38,405 nucleotides of DNA from Sphingobacteriia bacterium (lineage in GTDB: Bacteria > Bacteroidota > Bacteroidia > Bacteroidales > 4484-276), in the NCBI GenBank assembly GCA_009930115.1, contig RZYY01000014.1, positions 1 to 38,405 on the forward strand, read 5' to 3'. Of the stretch, positions 28,254-35,735 are shown one piece after another. A program made the translations under genes and the position numbers. Each line of letters begins with the position of its first letter. Position 1 is the first letter of the stretch. The notes under the pieces are model-generated. The model did not search any database. It was given only the letters and a program-made list of their open reading frames with translations, and was not told the DNA's origin.

Positions 28254-28593
28254 ATAAACTTTTTCGTTCAAAAGATTGCCTCATGGATTTATTTTTGTTC
28301 ATGTTTTTTTTGTCGAAGTAAATTAAAAGAAGTCTCCCGATATTTTAACGGAAAAATTTCATTTAGCGAGAATCTTTCAGTCAATAACAGGAAGTTGGGT
28401 ATTTAAGATGAGTGATTTTATTTTTTTACGAAATAAAAAATTTGAGAAATCCAAGAAATAAAAATTTTTTTTTCAACGAAAATCAAGTGATCTTTGTTGA
28501 AAATTTCATGGTAAGAATAACGCCAGAAAAGATTCTTTATTGAGGTCTTTTTTGAATAAGATATTGAAATTCAGGAATTAATGATAAAAGCGC

Positions 28594-30027
28594 ATGGAGA
28601 ACCTTGCAAAAAATGTTTGGGATAATTGCTTGAAAATCATAAAGGATAACATCAACCACCAGAGTTTCAGAACATGGTTTGAGCCTATTAAACCTGTCAA
28701 AGTTCATGATAATGTATTGACGATTCAGGTACCAAGCCAGTTTTTTTACGAATGGCTTGAAGAACATTACATCACCTTGTTGAAACGCACAATCAGAAAG
28801 GAACTTGGTGCATCAGGCAGACTTGAATACAGCATTTTAATCGAAAACTCAAACAATCACAATGATCCTTACTCAATTGTGATGCCAACCTCCAATTTGT
28901 CGGCTACCCGCAATCCCGATGTGGCTATTCCTCTCTCCCTGAAAACAAACTCAAAAGTCATTCCTGATCCTTTTGTTATCCCAGGTATTCAAAAAGTAAA
29001 AATCAATTCCCAACTGGTTGAACGTTATTCTTTCGACAATTTTATTGAAGGTGATTGTAATCGATTAGCCAGGTCTGCAGGTTTGGCCATTGCCAAAAAT
29101 CCCGGGAAAACAGCTTTTAATCCTTTATTTATCTACAGTAAAGTTGGGTTGGGCAAGTCGCATCTAGCACATGCTATTGGTTTGGAAGTAAAAAATAATT
29201 TTCCTGATAAAACAGTATTGTATGTTTCATCCGATCAATTCATGGCCCAGTATATCGAATCAGTGAGGAATAATAACCAGAATGATTTTACTAACTTTTA
29301 TCAGCTGATTGATGTGCTGATTGTTGATGATATCCACTTTTTAACCGGAAAAGAAAAGACCCAGGATGTTTTCTTCCATATTTTCAACCAACTGCATCAG
29401 CGTTCGAAACAGCTCGTTATTACTTCAGACCGTCCTCCTGTAGAAATCGAAGGCATAGAACCCCGGTTGCTCTCAAGGTTTAAATGGGGGCTTACTGCTG
29501 ACCTTCAGCCCCCTGATCTGGAAACAAGAATAGCCATTTTGCAGAAAAGACTTTATAATGATGGGATCACAATGCCTGACAATGTGATTGAATATCTGGC
29601 ATATAGTATTACTACAAATATCCGCGAGCTGGAAGGAGCCATGATATCGTTGCTTGCGCAGGCATCGCTGAATAAAAAAGAAATCAATCTTGACCTTGCC
29701 CGGCAGATTGTCGAGAGTTTTATTCGCCATTCCAACAAAGAAATATCCATCGACTTTATTCAAAAAGTTGTTTCTCAATATTTCGGACTCAGTATTGATG
29801 AGATGAATTCCAAAACAAGAAAGCGTAATATTGTTCAGGCAAGGCAATTAGCAATGTATTTTTCGAAGGAGCATACGAAGGCTTCCCTTACTACCATCGG
29901 CCTTCAGTGTGGGAATAAAGACCATGCCACAGTTCTTCATTCATGCCGAACAGTTAAAAATCTGATTGAAACAGATAAAGATTTTAAGAATTACGTTGAA
30001 GAACTCGACAGGTTAATCAAGTTGTAA
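28594..30027 (+). CDS. dnaA: Chromosomal replication initiator protein DnaA
   Basis: 477 aa; VWDNCLKIIKDNINHQSFRTWFEPI; FNPLFIYSKVGLGKSHLAHAIG Walker A; VLIVDDIHFLTGKEKTQ; C-terminal CGNKDHATVLHSCRTVKNLIETD. Confidence 0.99.
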   Translation: MENLAKNVWDNCLKIIKDNINHQSFRTWFEPIKPVKVHDNVLTIQVPSQFFYEWLEEHYITLLKRTIRKELGASGRLEYSILIENSNNHNDPYSIVMPTSNLSATRNPDVAIPLSLKTNSKVIPDPFVIPGIQKVKINSQLVERYSFDNFIEGDCNRLARSAGLAIAKNPGKTAFNPLFIYSKVGLGKSHLAHAIGLEVKNNFPDKTVLYVSSDQFMAQYIESVRNNNQNDFTNFYQLIDVLIVDDIHFLTGKEKTQDVFFHIFNQLHQRSKQLVITSDRPPVEIEGIEPRLLSRFKWGLTADLQPPDLETRIAILQKRLYNDGITMPDNVIEYLAYSITTNIRELEGAMISLLAQASLNKKEINLDLARQIVESFIRHSNKEISIDFIQKVVSQYFGLSIDEMNSKTRKRNIVQARQLAMYFSKEHTKASLTTIGLQCGNKDHATVLHSCRTVKNLIETDKDFKNYVEELDRLIKL

Positions 30028-30041
30028 TTGTCAGGTCAAAG

Positions 30042-30524
30042 ATGGATAATCAATCCGGAATGAAAATACTTATGGTGTGCCTGGGGAATATATGCAGGTC
30101 ACCATTAGCCGAAGGCATACTTCGGCAAAAAATCCAACAACGGGGTTTAAATGCAGTGGTTTCATCTTCAGGTACAGGTAATTATCACATAGGTGAACCT
30201 GCAGACCCAAGAATGATTGCTACTGCTCTTAAACATGATGTGGATATTTCCGGTCATCGGGCCAGGCAATTTAAGGCCAATGACTTTGATCGATATGACA
30301 TAATTTATGTTATGGACGATTCAAACTACCGTAATGTTATCAAGCTTGCCCGTAATGATGATGATAAAATAAAAATTCACATGATTATGGATGTTGCCGA
30401 ACCAGGGAAAAATCTGAATGTTCCTGATCCCTATTTTAGTGGAATAGAGGGTTTTGAATTGGTTTTCGACTTGTTAAATATGGTTTGTGAAAAAATTGCG
30501 GACAACATTGAAAATCAAATTTAA
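30042..30524 (+). CDS. Low-molecular-weight protein-tyrosine phosphatase
   Basis: ILMVCLGNICRSPLAEGILR (C-X5-R P-loop), ISGHRARQF, NVPDPYFSG. Confidence 0.96.
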   Translation: MDNQSGMKILMVCLGNICRSPLAEGILRQKIQQRGLNAVVSSSGTGNYHIGEPADPRMIATALKHDVDISGHRARQFKANDFDRYDIIYVMDDSNYRNVIKLARNDDDKIKIHMIMDVAEPGKNLNVPDPYFSGIEGFELVFDLLNMVCEKIADNIENQI

Positions 30525-30530
30525 AAAACC

Positions 30531-31490
30531 TTGGAACCACAACATTTTCCTTCAAAATCAGATATTCTGGATGCCGCTGCTCGGATTCGACCATTCATTC
30601 ATCGAACACCGGTGATGACATCAGAAAATCTAAATGAAATTTTTGGATGTCAGCTTTGGTTTAAATGTGAAAATCTGCAGAAAGCAGGAGCTTTTAAATC
30701 ACGGGGAGCTTGCAACGCAGTTTTTTCTCTTGCTGAAACAGATGCCGGAAAAGGAGTTGCCACACATTCTTCAGGAAATCATGCAGCCGCATTAGCTCGT
30801 GCAGCAAGCCTTCGGGGGATTGATGCCCATATTGTGATGCCTTCCAATTCTTCGAAGGTAAAAATAGCTGCTGTTGAAAAATATCAGGGGAAAATTACTT
30901 TTTGTGAACCAACACTGGAGGCAAGAGAAAGTACCCTGGAAAAAGTAGTTGCCGAAACAGGTGCAGTTGTCATTCATCCATACGACGATTTTCGAATTAT
31001 TGCCGGGCAGGCCACCGCTACTGTTGAACTGCTGGAACAAATGCCTGCACCAGACCTGTTGCTTTCGCCCGTTGGAGGCGGAGGATTACTGAGCGGAACA
31101 GCACTTGCTGCCAGATATTTTTCTAAAAAGAAAATTTCTGTTATTGCTACGGAACCTGAAAAGGCAAATGATGCCTTTCAATCTTTTCATACAAAAAAAT
31201 TTGTGCCTTCTTTAAAACCTGATACCATAGCTGATGGATTACGAACATCACTGGGTAAATTAACATATCCGATAATCCTGGACGCTGTTGATGATGTTGT
31301 GACTGTGAGCGAAAACGCTATTATTGAAGCGATGAAACTTGTGTGGGAAAGAATGAAAATTATTATTGAACCATCGTCAGCAGTCCCGGTTGCCGCATTG
31401 TTGGAAAATAAGGTTCATGTTTCGGGGAAAATTGTCGGAGTTATTCTTTCAGGTGGAAATGTTGATCTTGATGCCTTACCGTGGATGTGA
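30531..31490 (+). CDS. PLP-dependent threonine/serine dehydratase (or serine racemase-like)
   Basis: FIHRTPVMTSENLNEIFGCQLWFKCENLQKAGAFKSRGACNAV (PLP Lys), THSSGNHAAALARAA, LLSPVGGGGLLSGTA. Apparent TTG start. Confidence 0.92.
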   Translation: MEPQHFPSKSDILDAAARIRPFIHRTPVMTSENLNEIFGCQLWFKCENLQKAGAFKSRGACNAVFSLAETDAGKGVATHSSGNHAAALARAASLRGIDAHIVMPSNSSKVKIAAVEKYQGKITFCEPTLEARESTLEKVVAETGAVVIHPYDDFRIIAGQATATVELLEQMPAPDLLLSPVGGGGLLSGTALAARYFSKKKISVIATEPEKANDAFQSFHTKKFVPSLKPDTIADGLRTSLGKLTYPIILDAVDDVVTVSENAIIEAMKLVWERMKIIIEPSSAVPVAALLENKVHVSGKIVGVILSGGNVDLDALPWM

Positions 31491-31584
31491 GTTTAAATGA
31501 TTTCCATAGGTACTAATTAATGGTTTTCTTTTGTGCGAAATTCTTTTATTAATTTGAAAATTATCAATCTCATAAAGTTTTAGG

Positions 31585-32289
31585 ATGAAGCCGGCTCTCT
31601 ATTTAATTCCGGTTACACTTGGAGATACAGAACCTTCTGAAGTACTCCCGAACCATGTTTTCCGAACCATAATGAATCTTGATGAATTTATTGTGGAAAA
31701 TGTGCGATCAGCACGCAGATTCCTGAGAAAAGCCGGTTATCAAAAGGATTTCAATGAGGTAACTTTCTACGAAATCGGGAAACATCACAAGGAAGAGGAC
31801 CTGATTATGATGCTTCATTTGAAAGATCGTCAAAAATCACTTGGTTTATTGTCGGAAGCCGGTGTACCATGTATTGCCGATCCCGGATCAACAGTTGTGG
31901 AACTTTGTCACCAAATGGACATTACGGTTATACCGCTGGTTGGCCCTTCATCGATTTTACTTGCATTGATGGCGTCGGGCTTCAATGGTCAGAGTTTTTC
32001 TTTTCATGGTTATCTGCCCATCGGGAAAAAAGAATTGAAGAGTCGCATCAAACAACTGGAACTGGCTGTTTTGCAAAAAAATCAAACCCAGTTGTTTATC
32101 GAAACACCTTACCGAAATAATCAAATGCTGGAAGCTATTGTTTCTAATTGTTCAGATCATTTAAAACTATGTATCGCAGGCAATTTAACAACCGATGAAG
32201 CCTTTATTATCACCAGGTCTGTTTCCTGGTGGAAACAACACAAACCCGATCTGAATAAAAAGCCGGTAGTTTTTCTTCTTTACAAGTAG
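31585..32289 (+). CDS. RsmI-like SAM-dependent methyltransferase (tetrapyrrole methylase fold)
   Basis: YLIPVTLGDTEPSEVLP; LGLLSEAGVPCIADPGSTVVELCHQMDITVIPLVGPSSILLALMASGFNGQSFSFHGYLP; LFIETPYRNNQML. Confidence 0.9.
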   Translation: MKPALYLIPVTLGDTEPSEVLPNHVFRTIMNLDEFIVENVRSARRFLRKAGYQKDFNEVTFYEIGKHHKEEDLIMMLHLKDRQKSLGLLSEAGVPCIADPGSTVVELCHQMDITVIPLVGPSSILLALMASGFNGQSFSFHGYLPIGKKELKSRIKQLELAVLQKNQTQLFIETPYRNNQMLEAIVSNCSDHLKLCIAGNLTTDEAFIITRSVSWWKQHKPDLNKKPVVFLLYK

Positions 32290-32293
32290 TGGA

Positions 32294-33325
32294 TTAATAA
32301 TTCAGAAGTCTCTTATTGATTTTTTTTCCAATCAGAGGCCCCTCATAAATGAACCCGGTGTAAACCTGAACCAGATCAGCCCCGGCATTAATTTTTTCGA
32401 TGGCGTCTTCCGGTGTAAAAACACCTCCGGAACCAATAATCGGGAAAGCTTTTCCGGATTTTTCAGCTAAATAGCGAATGATTTCAGTTGAACGATCTCT
32501 GACAGGTTGTCCGCTGAGGCCTCCATTTCCGATTTTTTCCAAATCTCTGGCACTGGTTTTCAGGTTGTTTCTGGAGGTAGAAGTGTTGGTTGCAACAATT
32601 CCGCTTATTTTGGTTTCGTCAACGATTTCGATTAACTCGTCCAGTTGATTATTGGTAAGGTCTGGCGATATTTTGAGCAAAATGGGCTTGGGATTTTGCT
32701 TACCATTGTTGCTAAGCTGCAGTTTTCCAAGAATTTCAAGTAGATTTCCTTTATCCTGTAACTCCTGCAGATTGCTAATGTTGGGGCAACTTACGTTAAC
32801 CACGAAATAATCGACATAGTCAAACAGTTTTTCAAAGCAGATCAAATAATCCTGAGCTGCTTGTTCGTTGGGTGTTGCAGTATTTTTGCCAATGTTTCCG
32901 CCGATGATGATGTCAGTTTTTCGGTTTTTGAGATTTTTGATTGCTTCATCAACACCGATATTATTAAACCCCATTCTGTTTATCAAAGCCTGGTCTTTTG
33001 GCAGGCGAAAAAGCCTTGGCTTAGGATTACCGGGCTGGGGGAGGGGTGTAAGGGTACCAATTTCAACAAATCCAAACCCGAAATTGGCCAACTCATTATA
33101 TAATAAAGCTTGTTTGTCAAATCCAGCAGCAATACCAACAGGATTTCTGAACTTGAGTCCAAAAATTTCACGTTCCAGATTTGGATTGATCACGAGAGAG
33201 ATTTTTCTGATAATCCATTTTTTGCCGGGAATCCTAAAGAAAAATTTTAATCCTGAAACAACGAGATTGTGAATAAATTCCGGTGGGAGAATAAAAAGTA
33301 AAGGTCTGATTATTTGCTTATACAT
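32294..33325 (-). CDS. pyrD: Quinone-dependent dihydroorotate dehydrogenase
   Basis: [101 protein letters not shown]. Confidence 0.98.
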   Translation of the reverse strand: MYKQIIRPLLFILPPEFIHNLVVSGLKFFFRIPGKKWIIRKISLVINPNLEREIFGLKFRNPVGIAAGFDKQALLYNELANFGFGFVEIGTLTPLPQPGNPKPRLFRLPKDQALINRMGFNNIGVDEAIKNLKNRKTDIIIGGNIGKNTATPNEQAAQDYLICFEKLFDYVDYFVVNVSCPNISNLQELQDKGNLLEILGKLQLSNNGKQNPKPILLKISPDLTNNQLDELIEIVDETKISGIVATNTSTSRNNLKTSARDLEKIGNGGLSGQPVRDRSTEIIRYLAEKSGKAFPIIGSGGVFTPEDAIEKINAGADLVQVYTGFIYEGPLIGKKINKRLLNY

Positions 33326-33801
33326 CAGGATATTTCTGGTGAATCAGCTTTAGTTTCTTCGTCAATGGGTTTCTCCGGTTTGGTATTGGCAGGTTCATCG
33401 GCCTGATTATCTTCTTCCGTGAAATCGAGCATTTCTTTTTCGGCCAGGAGGTTATACCAGCCAAGTATTTTTTTTATGTCAGAAGTGTACACCCGATCAG
33501 GATCGTAATTTGGGAGTACTTCCTTCATAAAATTTTTAAGCTGGTCGCCTGACAAACCGGAATGAATAGCGGGTTTGTTGCTGTATTTTTCTCCAATTTT
33601 TTTGAGAACGTCGATTAGTGCTACATCTTCATCCACGGTAAAAACGCTGATTTCAGCAAGCGAATTCATTTTTTCGTGTGCAAAAACCGGAAATCGTTTA
33701 CCTTCTGTGAGTGATTCAACAATCAAGCCTCCTTTTGTTTGTCCGATATTGAGAAATAATCCGGGTTTTCCGGATATGGCTAAAATTTTGGTTAAATCCA
33801 T
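33325..33801 (-). CDS. DUF5606-family protein
   Basis: [62 protein letters not shown], as remembered for this Bacteroidota family; start at MDL chosen. Confidence 0.75.
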   Translation of the reverse strand: MDLTKILAISGKPGLFLNIGQTKGGLIVESLTEGKRFPVFAHEKMNSLAEISVFTVDEDVALIDVLKKIGEKYSNKPAIHSGLSGDQLKNFMKEVLPNYDPDRVYTSDIKKILGWYNLLAEKEMLDFTEEDNQADEPANTKPEKPIDEETKADSPEIS

Positions 33802-33865
33802 CATATGAAACTTTTTTGCAAAAATAATAAAAGTGTGTTTTTGCGAATTGTTCAAAACAAAAAAG

Positions 33866-34033
33866 AAGCTGTCTCAATAGTTTTGATTTTCAATTTTCCT
33901 TACTATTTACCCTGGAATCATGGCAGAAGAATAAAAAAATCAGATTTCCTGAATTATCCCTTGATATTGTGAGGGATTAGGTAACCCTGCTTTTCCAAAA
34001 TTCCGGGAATTGTCCAAACTATTGAGACAGCTT
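33866..34033. mobile_element. Candidate MITE-like element with 18-bp perfect terminal inverted repeats
   Basis: AAGCTGTCTCAATAGTTT (33866-33883) and AAACTATTGAGACAGCTT (34016-34033); 168 bp total, no coding potential, intergenic. Confidence 0.55.
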
Positions 34034-34057
34034 TTCCTTAAAGGTTTAGTTGCTGAA

Positions 34058-35518
34058 CTATTTTTTTGGAATATGTTTCAGGGTTTCAATCAGAAAATCC
34101 CAGAATTTCTTCACTGATTCAATATGAACTTTTTCGTCCGGTGAATGGGGATATCGGATAGTTGGACCAAAGGATATCATATCCCAGTAAGGATAAACAC
34201 CTCCAAGCAAGCCGCATTCCAGTCCGGCATGGATGGCTTTTATTGCAGGAATTTTTCCAAATTTTTGGTTATAAATATTTTTCATTTCCCGAAGAATAGG
34301 TGACTGAGGATTTGGTTTCCAACCCGGATAGTCACCGGAGAGTTCTACATTTGCCCCAATCATTTCAAAAACACTTTTCGTAGTTTCACCAAGGTCTTGT
34401 TTTGCAGTATCCACAGAACTGCGAAGGAGGTTTTTAACCGTTGCCACTCCATTTTTAACTGTTACAATGGCCATATTGGTGGAGGTTTCAACAAGCCCTT
34501 CCATATCATTGCTCATCCTGATAACACCGTTGGGGCAGGCATAAATAGCATTGATGAAATCTTTTTGTGCTTTAAGATTCATTGTTTTTGCCGGTATGCT
34601 GACATCTTCAATAACAGCTTTCAGGTCAGGATCTGCGGTTTTGTATTCATCTTTTACAATTTTCTCAAATTCTTTAACCCAGTTTTTCAAACCATTAAGC
34701 TTTGATTTTTCCACTGCAATTATTGCCCAGGCTTCACGCGGTATAGCATTGCGAAGACTGCCTGCTTCGATTTCGGCGATTTTGATTTCAAAATCGTTGG
34801 CAGCTTTTTTCAAAAATCTGAATAAGAGTTTGTTTGCATTAGCACGATACAAAGGAATGTCAATACCTGAGTGGCCTCCTTTCATTCCTGACAGCATAAT
34901 TCTTTGTCCTGTATGATTTTTAGGAGTGCTCAGCTCGTCGTAGTGATAAGTGATATTTGCATTTACACCACCGGCGCAACCGATGTAGAGTTCTCCTTCA
35001 TCTTCAGAATCCATGTTGAGAAGAATTTCACCGTTCAACAGTCCTGGTTTTAGATTGAATGCACCGGTCATTCCGGTTTCTTCATCAATGGTAAAAAGTG
35101 CCTCAATCGGACCGTGTTGAATGTCTTTTGATTCAAGAATTGCCATTGCAGCTGCCACGCCCATACCGTTGTCGGCACCGAGAGTAGTTCCGTTGGCAGT
35201 AACCCAATCACCATCAATATAAGCTTCGATAGGGTCGGTTTCAAAATTGAACTTTTTATCGCTGTTTGCCTGTGGTACCATATCGAGATGTGCCTGAAGG
35301 ATAACACCTTTACGATCTTCCAGGCCTTTTGTTGCAGGTTTGCGAATAATGACATTTCCTACTTCATCAACCAGCGTTTCCAGATGTAACTTTTCACCAA
35401 ATTCTCTCATAAACTGAATAATTTTTCCCTCTTTTTTCGATGGTCGCGGAATTCTGTTTAGTTGTTGGAAATTTTTCCAAACGGCTTCGGGTTTCAAAAC
35501 ACTGAGATTTGTGTTCAT
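34058..35518 (-). CDS. pepD: Aminoacyl-histidine (beta-Ala-His) dipeptidase, M20 family
   Basis: VILQAHLDMVPQANSDKKFNFETDPIEAYIDGDWVTANGTTLGADNGMGVAAAMAILE; FTIDEETGMTGAFNL; HAGLECGLLGGVYP. Confidence 0.96.
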   Translation of the reverse strand: MNTNLSVLKPEAVWKNFQQLNRIPRPSKKEGKIIQFMREFGEKLHLETLVDEVGNVIIRKPATKGLEDRKGVILQAHLDMVPQANSDKKFNFETDPIEAYIDGDWVTANGTTLGADNGMGVAAAMAILESKDIQHGPIEALFTIDEETGMTGAFNLKPGLLNGEILLNMDSEDEGELYIGCAGGVNANITYHYDELSTPKNHTGQRIMLSGMKGGHSGIDIPLYRANANKLLFRFLKKAANDFEIKIAEIEAGSLRNAIPREAWAIIAVEKSKLNGLKNWVKEFEKIVKDEYKTADPDLKAVIEDVSIPAKTMNLKAQKDFINAIYACPNGVIRMSNDMEGLVETSTNMAIVTVKNGVATVKNLLRSSVDTAKQDLGETTKSVFEMIGANVELSGDYPGWKPNPQSPILREMKNIYNQKFGKIPAIKAIHAGLECGLLGGVYPYWDMISFGPTIRYPHSPDEKVHIESVKKFWDFLIETLKHIPKK

Positions 35519-35735
35519 TTCTTCTCCTTATTTTAAGTATTAAAAATCAGTAAATTGTTTATTATCTGCAAAAATAGTAATTTTGACAAGTTTTTTCCTG
35601 ATTCGGGAAAGCATTTTTATTTTTTTATTATTAACAGCGGTAAACCCTTTTCATTAAAGATGTCTAATCCATAAATTTTATAATTTTACACTTTGTAAAT
35701 AACTGAATTATTGTTGGTTTAATAATACTTATCTC

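Noticed and set aside
28133-28593. DnaA-box cluster / defined oriC
   Set aside because: No intact TTATCCACA-like boxes found by eye; kept only as a weak hypothesis in the findings.
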